Shown piece by piece: positions 1 to 9,865 of a stretch of DNA of 64,000 nt. The translations under genes and the position numbers were made by a program. The stretch comes from Skeletonema tropicum (taxonomy: Eukaryota > Bacillariophyta > Thalassiosirophyceae > Thalassiosirales > Thalassiosiraceae). Below the pieces are notes generated by a model, which had not been told where the DNA came from, did no database searches, and saw nothing but the letters and a program-made list of their open reading frames with translations. Location: contig CM074130.1 of assembly GCA_037178625.1 (NCBI GenBank), forward strand, positions 3,534,001 to 3,598,000, read 5' to 3'. Within the stretch, counting starts at the first letter, position 1. Every line of letters begins with the position of its first letter.

Positions 1-116
1 TCACACAGCATCCTGGCTTCCCCAATCGCTTCAACGCCTTTTCGACGCCGATCCGACGCAAATCAGACGCAAATCCGACGCAACCCTTGATAGTTATTAC
101 CTTTGTTCCACGCATC

Positions 117-2984
117 ATGACGTCTCATGTAGAGGAGTTCTTGTGGGGTGCTATCAATGAAGTGCAAACAAACATCTTCGGCAGCAGCAGCGCTGACGTT
201 CACGACTCCGATGAATGGACAAGACAACTTGGAGGCGGTGGTGGCGATGTGGGTGTAGATGCGATGGCAACACATATCAGTTTTGAACATCTATATAAAT
301 CAATTGTAAGTGATGCTATGATAAGAGACATCAACATGTAAATTGTGCTTTTATGAAGCGTTAGAACTAACCAGCAGTCATCCAATTCACACAGATTTTC
401 TTCGCGTGCATTTATGTGTTTGGCCAAATTGCAGCACGTTTCCTCAAAATGCCATCTCTCGTAGGTGAAATATTTGCAGGAATTGTAAGTATGTACATTG
501 AAAGGAGACGATGTAATTGTGCCTGTTTTATGTTGAGCAGAACTAACCCACCTCATTTAATCTGCACAGATCCTTGGACCCAATCTTACGGAGTTCGTCC
601 CATTTACCATACCATTTGTGATGTTGGGTGAAATAGGCCTTATTCTATTGGTTATTGAGGCAGGCATTGATATCGATCTGACGACGCTGAAGTTGATTGG
701 TGCGAGAGGCCTTATCATCGCAATCATTGGATCTATATTGCCAATTGTGATTGCTTTTGCGATTGCCATTGGGGTCGGAACTGATATGAAGGGATCTATT
801 GCAGCAGGAGCATCATTTGGCCCAACGAGTCTTGGAATTGCCATGAACATTCTCCGTCAGGGAAAAATTGTTAACACTCCGGTTGGCCAGCTCATCATTA
901 GTGCGGCTGTCATCGATGATATGATTGCTCTTATTATTCTTAGTCAGCTCAGTGCCTTGAGTGGAACAGCAAACGTTGCATCAATTGTCACTCCAATTGT
1001 GAGTGCTCTTGGATTTCTCATCCTCGGGGGCTATATTGCAGTTTATGTTCTACCTCCAATCCTTGATCGTCATCTCTTCTCAAGAATTAAGAAGGAGAAT
1101 CATGGATCAGTAGGCCTGGGACTCATGTTTCTGATTCTGTTCGGAATGATGCCCGCTACATACTACGCCAAATCTTCATTTCTGATGGGAGCATTCATCT
1201 CAGGACTGGTCTTTTGCCGAAACCACGACGTCCACGTTCGATTTGTTTCACAATTTAAGCGCCTCCTACAGTGGCTAATGAGAATCTTCTTTGCTGCGAG
1301 CATCGGGTTCCAAGTTCCTATCAAAGACTTTGGGGATGGTAAAGTGATTGGTTATGGAATCCTCTTCACTCTGGCGTTGTTGGGTAAACTTGCTGTTGGC
1401 TTCATTGTTCCGAATTTCAACAACGCAGACAAGTTCCGTGGTCTCCATTTGAGAGACTGTCTTGTGACAGGATTTTCAATGGCAGCTGAGGGAGAGTTTG
1501 CGTTTGTAATCGCAGTATTTGCAAAAGATCAAGATCTCATCGAACCAGATTTATATGCTTCGATCGTGCTGGCTGTTCTTATCTCCACTATCATTCCTCC
1601 TTTTGCACTCAGATTCACCATTTCATACTTTAACAATCTTGCTCAAAAGATTTTGGACGAGGCGGAGGAGTTAGAGAGACAGCGCGGCCGAAGCCCATCC
1701 AATGACCTGTCTCCACATGAGCAAGAGACAATGCTTCGTGTGAGTATTCTGGAGAGAGTTTTGTTTTCTTTGTTCAAATATCTCTAGATTTCAATCTCAC
1801 AATTCCGCATTCAATATCACTTTTCATTCCAGGAGCAAATCCGAGCGGACAAGATCGTGTTCCTTTGCATCCAAATTCAGTGTTCGTCCACGTGGGGACT
1901 CATCCCTAAAATGATCTCAACACTCTCCAAACTTCATGTGGAGGTGATTGATAATCGTTCGTGGCATCCGCGAGGTGGTAAGTCTACACGTGACAAATAT
2001 TCCATACGTTATCTGCGCTGCAGCTAATCTTGCACCTGCTTACTCACAACTACTCTTGAAGTTGACACAACATTGATGACGGAAATTTTTGTTGAGGACG
2101 ATTACTTTCTCAGCGCAAGCGAAGAAGATTCATTGACTATTGATGAGCGTATTGCACAAGTTAGTGAAGCGATGACTACAGCTATCCGTCAGCCGGTAAG
2201 TGTACACTTGACAAATATCCCATACTTCATCTACAGTGCAACTTATCTCGCATCTTCTAACTCATGACCACTCTTGAAGGGTGCGACTGTCAAGGTGACT
2301 AGGTGGTTTCCCGGAGTGCTTAAAAAGATTGTCGAAGAAGTCAAGTCGGAAACTAGAAGTTCCATGAGCGCCGATACGATGGGGAAATCCGTCAAGGATA
2401 TCCTCGCAAAAGAGGCTACAACGCAATTGGAAACGAAGCAAAACTTGCAAGTCTCAGCAACACAAGCGAAGACACTTGACACAATCAAGGCAGAGATGGG
2501 CATACCTTTGGATTCCCCAGACGTTGTCCCAGAAGACAAGACGGTCACATTTCAATCGTCGAAAGCGACTGCACAAGCTGCTCCTCCAACGACTACTCGC
2601 CGACGTGTTCGCCAAAAGATGAGGTCAACCCCTGTTGTTGGAGGATCATTATTCGACGATTCACCACCACCCCCAAAGAAGCCACAGGCGGATGCGACTG
2701 GAAGTGGGGAACGTCAGGCTGATCCATTCTCTGATATGTCTGGTGGACAGATGGCAGAGCTTGTTGTAGGAGGTGAAGTATTCCATATCAGAGTAATGCC
2801 CGAGACTATCCACAGGATTCGTTCAGGATACAGTGGGGAGGTGTTGGACGATGCAAGTGTCAGGTTCTCTCAAAAAGATGTCCCGATCGAGCATCGTCTC
2901 CAAGGTTTGGTTCGCCATGGTGGGCTAGAAACTATTACCGAAGACGTGTCGGATACGGCGTCCAATAAGGATTCAGATGTGTAA
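117..2984 (+). CDS. CPA2-family cation/proton antiporter with C-terminal ACT-like region, six exons
   Basis: Monovalent cation/H+ antiporter of the CPA2 (KefB/NhaP-like) fold, acting in a membrane. Exons are 117-305, 395-484, 570-1739, 1833-1977, 2062-2195 and 2280-2984; all five introns (84-93 bp) are GT-AG and joining them keeps one frame, giving about 810 residues. Exons 2-3 read IFFACIYVFGQIAARF, then VGEIFAGIILGPNL, then GLILLVIEAGIDIDL, the classic first helices of the family; about a dozen hydrophobic segments follow. Exons 4-5 (FLCIQIQCSSTWGLIPKM, then IDNRSWHPRG) look like an ACT regulatory fold; this is inference. The last exon is polar and Q/T/S-rich. The start is uncertain: ATG 117 is the first in frame, but the frame is open to the left edge, so the gene may begin outside the window. 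Introns 1 and 2 resemble each other, as do introns 4 and 5 (see findings). Plastid, vacuole or plasma membrane location cannot be decided. Confidence 0.88.
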
Positions 2985-3171
2985 TGACAAAGCTATCATC
3001 TCCGGACAGTACTTAGTAGAAAGGTAATTCAATTGTAACAAAAAAGCATTAAAGCAAGCAAGAATTACTCCAATCATTTGCTTCACTGTTAAATACAAAA
3101 CTTCTCTACGATGATGTTTAAACACTGCTCTAACCTATTTCAATCAAAACACAACGCACAGAAAGTCCACC
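2985..3171. other. Convergent intergenic spacer
   Basis: This 187-bp AT-rich spacer lies between the stop codons of the antiporter (+) and the small minus-strand gene. It must hold both 3' ends; no other signal is visible. Confidence 0.5.
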
Positions 3172-3681
3172 TTAACACTCATTAACTTTCTGCCTTGCTG
3201 CATGTACTAAATCTCGCTCCTCACTGGAAAGCCCCCATACAGGCTCTCCCTCTACCTCCAATCGATTCAAACAATCCATCACATCCGAAGAAGTCATGAT
3301 TTTCTTAATCTTTGAGCTGATCTCCAAGGACTTTCCAGTTACACCACTGTTGCCTTCTTTTTCCTCCTCCAGCATCTCTTCCAATTTATATATTTCGGTC
3401 ATAACAAGGGTCAAATTTTCTACATCAGCTGCCAGAGCTACCATCTCAGGTTTGTGTTCTGTTTCTATTTTGGACACACGAGCTCCACCCGATCCATAGA
3501 ATCCTCCCTGTCCCTCACTTGCTTGACCTCCAGAATAGGTGATGCTCTCTCCATATCCAGAACTTGAGAACGCCATCCGCGAGATAGATGATGATGTGCT
3601 GGTTGCAGCTCGAGCCGCAGCTCTTTTGCACGTTACGCGAACGAGACCAGGCAGGAACTTGGTGCAGAGTGGTGCTGACAT
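3172..3681 (-). CDS. Small conserved-looking protein with organelle targeting presequence
   Basis: Intronless 169-residue protein. The N-terminus (MSAPLCTKFLPGLVRVTCKR and following) is rich in R, K, S and A with no acidic residues for about 40 positions, as in a mitochondrial presequence. A Gly/Ser-rich stretch follows (ASEGQGGFYGSGGARV, about residues 54-69), then a coiled-coil-like acidic helix (IYKLEEMLEEEKEG) and a short C-terminal helical region. The Gly-rich patch followed by a charged helix is faintly like the mitochondrial ATPase inhibitor IF1, but the key motif is not clear, so I give no function. ATG 3679-3681 is the first in frame and is well placed after a divergent promoter shared with the MATE gene. 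Confidence 0.7.
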   Translation of the reverse strand: MSAPLCTKFLPGLVRVTCKRAAARAATSTSSSISRMAFSSSGYGESITYSGGQASEGQGGFYGSGGARVSKIETEHKPEMVALAADVENLTLVMTEIYKLEEMLEEEKEGNSGVTGKSLEISSKIKKIMTSSDVMDCLNRLEVEGEPVWGLSSEERDLVHAARQKVNEC

Positions 3682-4085
3682 GGTAAATCTATTGAGTATT
3701 ATCTATCTTCGTAGCAACACTTCCGTTATGACTGTGTTGTTAGTTATGATCGCAGCTAATGTCATCATTCAATCAACGCAGCTGAAAGATTTTCATTTTC
3801 GATTTTCGGAACTCGAAAAAATCGGAACACTACATCATATCAACCTCTCTAGAGAGAAAAGAGGGCGCCCGCCGCCCCCCATACTTACGTCGTCGGTGCG
3901 AATGCGTGTCAAGAACAAAGAACCTCATTGCTTTCATGTTCAATGCAAGCAATGCACATGCAGAGGCACGCAGTACGGTAGTGTGGTGTCGCTGGTATCA
4001 TTGCTTCCTAGATTCCAATAAAGGAGGTGGCTTCTGTAGGCACAGTGGCTCATGGTTCGCAGACTGAGTATTGCCCATCATAATC
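3682..4085. promoter_or_regulatory. Divergent promoter region between small protein gene and MATE gene
   Basis: This 404-bp spacer lies between two start codons pointing away from each other, so it must contain both promoters. It includes a short palindromic C-rich tract near 3862-3882 (gggcgcccgccgcccccc). No TATA box or other element can be assigned with confidence. An ATG at 4052 is out of frame with the MATE gene. Confidence 0.45.
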
Positions 4086-5849
4086 ATGTCGGTCGGAAGG
4101 AAGCCTAGTTCATCTTCACTGATAACTTTGTGTTGTCTAATTATATGCTCGAGAAAAGTGGCAGGGTTTCAGCTAGTCCAATACAATCATTGTCGTCCAT
4201 CTTCACTGAGAGCTTCCTTGTCAGCTCCAATAATAAAGTCGAGACCAATACGACAGCATAGAGAGCTTGCGCTACATTCTACCTCGAACGATGACAGAGA
4301 AGGAGCAATAGAGACAGAATCATCATCGTCATCAAAAACTACATCATCATTCGTAGGCCTTCCATCTTACAAGAGAATATTCTTCTTTGCCGCATCAACT
4401 GTTGTGATCTGGGTCTCAGAACCGCTTCTTAGTCTCGTAGACTCTGCTGCTGTGGGAAGATATGCATCATCGTCAAGCTCGTCACAATCTGTCATACAAT
4501 TGGCAGCACTAGGGCCAGCAACAATGCTATGTGACTCAACTATGTATCTCACAACATTCATTTCAATGGCAACGACCAACAAATTAGCAAGAGCATTTGC
4601 AAGGAATGATGTAGACGACCAGGTATCTACGCTATCACATGTCATGGGGTTGTCGCTTGCTGTAGGCGCCTTCATTACGCTACTGATAAATTTCTCCGGA
4701 GAAAACATTCTATCTGCCATCATTGGACCAGCGAGCACAGCATCGGTTGAAACTAGCAAGCAAGTGTTAAACGCGGCGTTAGACTACTCTCGGATTAGAT
4801 CCATTGTGTCTCCGTTGGCTGTGATGGGCCTGACGTCTCAAGCAGTACTGCTTTGTTCGCAAGACACTAAGACACCAGGACTAGCGGTATTGGTGGCAAG
4901 TTTGGTGAATATCATTGGTGATTATATTCTCGTTGCAAAAATGAATTGGGGAATTAGAGGGGCAGCCTGGGCAACAAGTATGGCCAGCATTCTGGCCAAT
5001 GGGATTCTTGTCCGAAAGGTTTGGCAGATGATGCAGCGATGGAAGAACAAACAATCTCGTAAGGTGCAAGATGTTCCATTCCTGTCGCTTCCAAATCGTG
5101 AAGCTTTCGTTTCACTTATAAAACTGGCAGGTCCAATCTTCTTCGTACTGATAGGAAAGATTATGGGATATTCATCAATGACAATTACTGCAGGCAGCTT
5201 TGGCATTGCACCGTTAGCATGTCATAATGTGCTGATGCGAGTATTCTTCTTCTTTGGAACCTTTGGTGATGCTCTATCCCATTCCGCGCAAACTTTCTTA
5301 CCTGGCTTATTGTACCGGAAAAAGTTGCACGAGGAAACAATGCCAACTTCTCTTACAACAGCAACAGCAGCAACTAAGAGGAAATATGTTCAATCGACAA
5401 ACGATGATAGTACAAATCCAAGAACACTTCTCAAACGTCTACTTGTGTTCTCCGTTGGAGCAGGAGTATTCAGTTCATTGGCAGCACGGTATATTGCTAG
5501 CAGTGCAGGTGGAACGTTCACAACAGATTCGTCTCTTGTGGCTTTAATGTCTCGCGCCTCGCCGTGGATGGGGTTAGCTAATTTCATACATCCAATCGCA
5601 ATGACTCTGGAAGGTTCAATCATAGGAGGTGGAGACGCGGGCTATTTGGTAGGAACATATGTGTTCTCTCTAGTATTGTTACTATCTCATTTGAGGTATG
5701 TGTGCAGCGAATTTGTCGCTGTTTATCATGCGCTTCTTTTATTTCAGATAGTGAGAATCATTCAATTTGGATTGCGAGCGTGGAAGAGAACTTCTGTCAG
5801 CCCGAAGAAGCTTGTAGAAGGAACAAAGCCGTGTGAGTGTGCAACATGA
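4086..5849 (+). CDS. MATE-family efflux transporter, probably plastid-targeted
   Basis: Multidrug and toxic compound extrusion (MATE) transporter of 587 residues, exporting organic compounds in exchange for H+ or Na+. The N-terminus is a hydrophobic signal peptide (LITLCCLIICSRKVAGF) with Phe right after the likely cleavage site, followed by an S/R/L-rich, acid-poor stretch. In diatoms that is the bipartite plastid signal, so I infer an envelope or plastid membrane location like plant DTX44-47 relatives. MATE features include PLLSLVDSAAVGRY in helix 1, LTSQAVLLCSQDTKTP, and NIIGDYILVAKMNWGIRGAAWAT, which is the typical N-lobe end. About 12 membrane segments are visible. The last MATE helices have unusual polar spacing. 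A 52-bp GT-AG segment at 5696-5747 would introduce a stop if spliced, so the unspliced form is taken. Confidence 0.85.
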   Translation: MSVGRKPSSSSLITLCCLIICSRKVAGFQLVQYNHCRPSSLRASLSAPIIKSRPIRQHRELALHSTSNDDREGAIETESSSSSKTTSSFVGLPSYKRIFFFAASTVVIWVSEPLLSLVDSAAVGRYASSSSSSQSVIQLAALGPATMLCDSTMYLTTFISMATTNKLARAFARNDVDDQVSTLSHVMGLSLAVGAFITLLINFSGENILSAIIGPASTASVETSKQVLNAALDYSRIRSIVSPLAVMGLTSQAVLLCSQDTKTPGLAVLVASLVNIIGDYILVAKMNWGIRGAAWATSMASILANGILVRKVWQMMQRWKNKQSRKVQDVPFLSLPNREAFVSLIKLAGPIFFVLIGKIMGYSSMTITAGSFGIAPLACHNVLMRVFFFFGTFGDALSHSAQTFLPGLLYRKKLHEETMPTSLTTATAATKRKYVQSTNDDSTNPRTLLKRLLVFSVGAGVFSSLAARYIASSAGGTFTTDSSLVALMSRASPWMGLANFIHPIAMTLEGSIIGGGDAGYLVGTYVFSLVLLLSHLRYVCSEFVAVYHALLLFQIVRIIQFGLRAWKRTSVSPKKLVEGTKPCECAT

Positions 5850-6429
5850 TCATTATTAAAGTTGACATTGCTGATTGGATAGCAGTAGGTGCTGTATGAT
5901 GTTGAACTGAGTATTATGAAAAATTAATTCGAGACGATTAGAACTGTAACCTCGGTTAAACGGGCCCTCTCACGGTCCGGTCGAGCTGCTGCGTGCAAAT
6001 AAAGAGATAATAGGCACGATCGGATTAAAAGCAATGTCATTAACTATTTACACTTTCCTTCGTAGATACTGCACAATACACACTCTCATCCACGCGAAGA
6101 CGGAAAAGTCAGTCCTCGATCATTCCGCTACAGAGGCGGCAAAGTGCCATACGATATACGACGGGATTATGAGGGCGCTACTTGGGCGGAGGATTGGCCC
6201 TGCTCGACTGCTCAACATCAAGTCACTCGTCTTGATCTCACCTTTGGTACCGCCACGAAGACCTTACGTCAACAGTCTCTGCTTGGTCCGAGTAGCGGGT
6301 GGGTGCACATTCATGGACATGAGGGGAGACGGGACGGTGGCCATGTAGATGCGATTTGCTGTTTATGGAAGAGTATTTCTCAGAGCATGTGCCATGCAGG
6401 TTGACTCTTGCGTCACAATCGTAGTAGCA
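5850..6429. other. Intergenic, start of gene-poor repeat island
   Basis: Only short overlapping ORFs occur here (for example 6034-6348 and 6144-6404), in two frames and without recognisable domains. The region may be a further relic, but I see nothing I can name. Confidence 0.3.
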
Positions 6430-6640
6430 ATTACGATGATGTTGAGTGATTCAGTGCTAAGCATCCTCTTCATGGAGTAGGGTGCAAGTACGGTGGATTG
6501 GATGACGTAGTAGAAGGATTACACGACGCAAGGATGGACGTCAACTTGCTCTAGATCGATGAAGTTGTGCACCAATGAGATGTTTAGAAGTACCAACACT
6601 GTTTCAAGAGCGTAAAAGTAAAAGAAGCAAATGATTCATT
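6430..6640 (+). repeat. Dispersed repeat R2, copy a
   Basis: This stretch matches 15470-15690 in the same orientation. Shared blocks include ggattggatgacgtagtaga/ggatgacttagtatgaa, caacttgctctagatcgatg, gtttagaagtaccaa and gtaaaagaagcaaatgattc. The copies differ by scattered substitutions and small indels. The R1 repeat begins directly at its right end, but not at the end of copy b. Confidence 0.7.
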
Positions 6641-7160
6641 GGACCTCTCAGATCAGCTACGAGGCTGCAGCATCGCTTGTACATGAGCAATCCGTCTGAG
6701 CAGTACTAATGGACTTATAGTATCGCCACCGAGTATAATGGGGCACTAGAAGATGCTCATGCGCATTAGGACGACGCTAGATACGATACAATACGGCTAA
6801 AAGGTGCTGCTGGCCAGCTCGCACTGAACGTCTCAGATCAGCTTCCTTACGAGGCTGCAGCATCGCATGTACATGAGCAATCCGTCTGAGCAGTACGAAT
6901 GAGCTTGTATAGTATCGCCAACGAGTATAATGGGCCACTAGAACCTGCATATGTGCATAACGACGACGCTAGATACAATGCAGCTACATGAGGTGGTGCT
7001 GGCCAGCCCCAATTGGACCTCTCAGATCAGCTCCGTCGTTGTAGCATCAAGTTGATTAGCGCAATCATTCTGCTCAGTGCTCATGTATGTCTATACTATC
7101 TTTTCATCGAGTGTAATGGGCCCCTGGATGTGCACGTGCAATGGGCCACTAGAAGCTATG
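6641..7160 (+). repeat. R1 repeat array, three tandem units of about 186 bp
   Basis: Units start at 6641, 6826 and 7015 with ggacctctcagatcagct (the second with a substitution), giving periods of 185 and 189 bp. Each unit contains gaggctgcagcatc, then agcaatccgtctgagcag, then tagtatcgccaccgagtata, then gatgctcatgcgcatta, and ends with gctgctggccagc. The third unit is a variant with aagttgattagcgcaatcat instead of the acatgagcaat block. The unit is close to 62 codons, and one frame reads like helical protein repeat (GQLALDLSDQL, LEAAHAHYDDARY) broken by stops, which suggests an origin from coding sequence. Confidence 0.75.
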
Positions 7161-7298
7161 GGATCGACAAGGGGCAACACGAAAAGTATGCCCTGCTGTG
7201 GGTTTAGGTTTAGTAGCTGGTGGGTCATTAGTAATTTTGGTAGGTTGGAGTTGTTGTGAGTTTGTTGTTCTGTCTCCTTCTCCTCTTCTTTTTCTAAC
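7161..7298. other. Unassigned spacer between R1 blocks
   Basis: This short T-rich and polypyrimidine-containing stretch separates two R1 blocks. No gene or element is recognised. Confidence 0.3.
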
Positions 7299-7689
7299 TA
7301 AGTAAGCTCTAAGCTTTGATTCTTAACGACTAATGCGCACATTCATGATGACACTTGCATCGAACTAACCCAAGCCCAAATGGAACCTCTCAGATCAGCT
7401 ACCTTACGATGCTGCAGCATCGCTTGTATATGAGCAATCCGTCTGAGCAATACGAATGAGCTTGTATAGTATCGCCACCGAGTATAGTGGGCATCGCTTA
7501 TACGTAAGCTACCCGTCTGCTAATGGGCTTCTATACTATCATCAAAAAGTGTAATGGGCCACTAGAAGCTGCTCATGCGCATTATGACGACGCTAGATAC
7601 GATACGGCTAAATGAGGCGCTGCTGGCCAGCTCGCACTGGACCTCTCAGATCAGCTTCCTTACGAGGCTGCAGCATCAAGTTGATTAGC
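7299..7689 (+). repeat. R1 repeat block with 5' leader
   Basis: A leader (taagtaagctctaagctttg, later ctaacccaagcccaaa) precedes R1 units starting near 7382 and 7639. The same leader precedes R1 at 18589, and part of it at 13495, so leader plus R1 form a composite repeat. The unit starting at 7382 carries an extra degenerate half-unit (7490-7560). Confidence 0.7.
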
Positions 7690-8071
7690 GCAATCATTCG
7701 GCGTTGCGGTGTCTGGAAGGCTTCTATTATCGAGCTGCTTGCCGCATGGCACGCAAGAATCGACCTAGAAGAACGAACGGACTGGAGAGTGGGGGTATCC
7801 GGATAAGAAGGATTTATTCGAGGAGGTTGGACTGTATACTTTGACGGAGTACATCGAAAAACGGAGGAAGACTGTTGGGGCATACATCAGGGACCGCCCG
7901 ATTCTGGATCTTTGTAGTTATGGTGAGAGACAACGTGGTACCAGCAAACACCGATGGTGGTGGGAGCAGCCATTTGAGGCGGACCCGGAGAGGGAAGAGG
8001 ATGCCTCTTCTATTGTATCTGGAGCCGCGTCTGAGGTGGAATCGCTGTTGTCTGTCGAGGATAGTGTATAA
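7690..8071 (+). pseudogene. Relic of a retroelement-type ORF tail (tentative)
   Basis: Two frames join into one coding-like stretch: ELLAAWHARIDLEERTDW in the first, then, after a frame change around 7790-7805, DLFEEVGLYTLTEYIEKRRK and YIRDRPILDLC, later HRWWWEQPFEAD, ending at a stop at 8069-8071. The sequence EYIxKRRxTVxxYIxxRPILxLC followed by WWEQ reminds me of the C-terminal tails of reverse-transcriptase polyproteins repeated in diatom genomes; that is from memory and is not proven. No RT catalytic motif is present. The relic is broken by stops and a frameshift upstream, and it abuts an R1 unit. Confidence 0.4.
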
Positions 8072-8228
8072 AGGGGTTGGCTAGCTGGATCTTCAAGTGT
8101 GGGGTTTAGTATAGTCTTTTATTTCTATAACAGCAAGCGCCTAGGGGTTGCACGAGCACTGCCCGCGGACTTGTTAGTCCATTCGTTGGGAAAGACGTGT
8201 AATGCCCGAAGGCCAAGTTACACACACA
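8072..8228. other. Unassigned spacer
   Basis: About 157 bp between the RT-like relic and the next R1 block. No structure is recognised. Confidence 0.3.
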
Positions 8229-8371
8229 CGAGGCTGCAGCATCGCTTGTACATGAGCAATCCTCTGAGCAGTATCAGTATGAATAAGCTTGCAACGAATA
8301 ACGAATTGCCACCGAGTATGATGGGCTAGAAGCTGCTCATGCGCATATTATGACGACGCTAGATACGTGCC
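8229..8371 (+). repeat. R1 repeat, partial copy
   Basis: A truncated R1 copy that starts internally at gaggctgcagcatcgcttg and runs to gacgacgctagatacg. It lacks the ggacctctcag head and has small deletions. R3 copy a follows directly. Confidence 0.65.
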
Positions 8372-8530
8372 CGGCTGCCTTTCATTGCATGGTTCTCATT
8401 TTTGCGAACCCAGGTACACCTCCTTTTTCTTTGCTTGAGTCCGTTTGGGATGGGAAGAAATAATATAACAGAAATTTTAACCTTTCCACCATATATACCT
8501 CCACTAACAGTGATCAGTGAGAGACATGAG
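8372..8530 (+). repeat. Dispersed repeat R3, copy a
   Basis: This stretch matches 9091-9262 in the same orientation. Shared blocks are attgcatggttct, atttttgcgaaccca, caggtacac, ttgcttgagtcc, tttgggatgggaagaaa and agtgagagacat. Copy b has an insertion after gcgaaccca. Confidence 0.65.
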
Positions 8531-8969
8531 TATGTACGTGCTGCTGGCCAGCCCCAATTGGACCTCTCAGATCAGCTACGAGGCTGCAGCATCAAGTTGA
8601 TTAGCGCAATCATTCTGTTCAGTGCTAATGTACGTCTATACTATCTTCATCGTGTATCACTTAGGAAATTAGGTAAATGTTGCATTATCGCTACCTAGAC
8701 ATCATTGAACCAACAAGGGCCCATTACTATCTTCATCGAGTGTAATGGGCCCCTGGATGTGTTTCTATACTATCACCAGCACGTGCAATGATGAACTAGA
8801 AGCGGCTCGTGCGTATTTTGATGACGACGAAAGGTGCCATTTGGTTGAATGTTGTGCTGCGGCCAATGTTGGACCTCTTGCTATCAAATTTGCTACAATA
8901 CGCCTACGCTGTTTGAATTCGCTTCTAAGTATAGGCTATTGGACTGAGCAGTATTTTGTAATTTAATGC
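8531..8969 (+). repeat. R1 repeat with a coding-like right half
   Basis: An R1 copy (head at 8560, with the aagttgattagcgcaatcat variant) runs into 8745-8969. There a 62-residue open stretch (NDELEAARAYFDDDERCH, later LRCLNSLLSIGYWTEQYF) ends in a stop. It aligns in frame with the stop-broken R1 frame LEAAHAHYDDARY. I take it as a better preserved remnant of the coding unit from which R1 arose. The pattern of small and aromatic residues is TPR-like, but that is inference. Confidence 0.5.
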
Positions 8970-9090
8970 CAACGAATCATTTCCTCATCATTTTGTTTCA
9001 CTTATGGGAATGTATGCTAGGTGAATGCATATGCATGATAATGATTACAGCTTGTGTTTCATGAAGGTTTGCTCTCTTAGGGTCTCTTCC

Positions 9091-9262
9091 GGTTGCCTTG
9101 CATTGCATGGTTCTAATTTTTGCGAACCCAATTATGTAACATCATACGCAGGTACACTGCAGGTACACACCTCGTTCTTCGTTGCTTGAGTCCATTTGGG
9201 ATGGGAAGAAACCTTAACCACGCACGCCACTCCACGAACAGTGAGCAGTGCGAGAGACATCA
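9091..9262 (+). repeat. Dispersed repeat R3, copy b
   Basis: Second copy of R3 (see 8372-8530), about 720 bp downstream. Copy b carries an extra aattatgtaacatcatacgc segment after the shared gcgaaccca block. Confidence 0.65.
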
Positions 9263-9502
9263 TGACAACTGTACTTGTATCATAATAATAGCCTGGGCGG
9301 GGATAAGCAATAAGCACCTAGACCTCGAATGCGACAATGAAGATCATTATTTTTCTGCAATTAACACTAGTGGGAACACTGCGTACTTCCGCTGTCGTCG
9401 CATGAAACATTTGTACTTGTGCGCGTCAGCATCTTCCAGATATCATTAAAAATGAAGGACAATCAACGCCAAAAAGATTTATTGCTTAAACTTGCAGCAT
9501 AT
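9263..9502. other. Unassigned spacer
   Basis: No gene is supported. A short plus-strand ORF ending at 9449 overlaps R3 and has no recognisable features. Confidence 0.3.
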
Positions 9503-9865
9503 TCAATATAATCTACCAATAACACCGTCTGCTACGATCCAGAAACGGTTCGGTCGCTGGCATTGCGCATGTCGACAATGTTGACAAATAAATACGGTGT
9601 GGATAGGCGTAGATTCCCGTGCTCTTGGCCCAAGAAAGGAAGCGTTGAAATGAATTAAATGACTTCTGGGGTACGCAACAAACAGATAGGACATTCTCGC
9701 CATCCCTTTTAAGAGAATGAGCACTGCTAATGATGGCAACGAACACTCAGGATCTGGGGAAAAATCCTTTGTGAAAGCTTGCAACAGATGTGTTCCATCC
9801 ATTGTCACGCAGTTCATGTTGTCATATACCCCTAGCTTACTGGCCAAGTGTGGTGCTAGTGTCAT
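9503..9865 (-). pseudogene. Minus-strand coding relic, unrecognised
   Basis: A 120-codon ORF with an ATG start (LAPHLASKLGVYDNMNCVT, HLLQAFTKDFSPDPE) overlaps another minus-strand ORF at 9513-9746 that also reads like protein (VLSVCCVPQKSFNSFQRF, IYAYPHRIYLSTL). One gene that lost its frame near 9740 would explain both. I do not recognise the family. It could equally be chance, as the region is repeat-derived. Confidence 0.25.

Noticed and set aside
3539..4021. A 160-codon plus-strand ORF
   Set aside because: It overlaps the small minus-strand gene and its promoter, and has no protein features.
5696..5747. A possible 52-bp GT-AG intron near the 3' end of the MATE gene
   Set aside because: It is shorter than all other introns here, and splicing would bring an immediate TAG. 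The unspliced frame is open and membrane-like.
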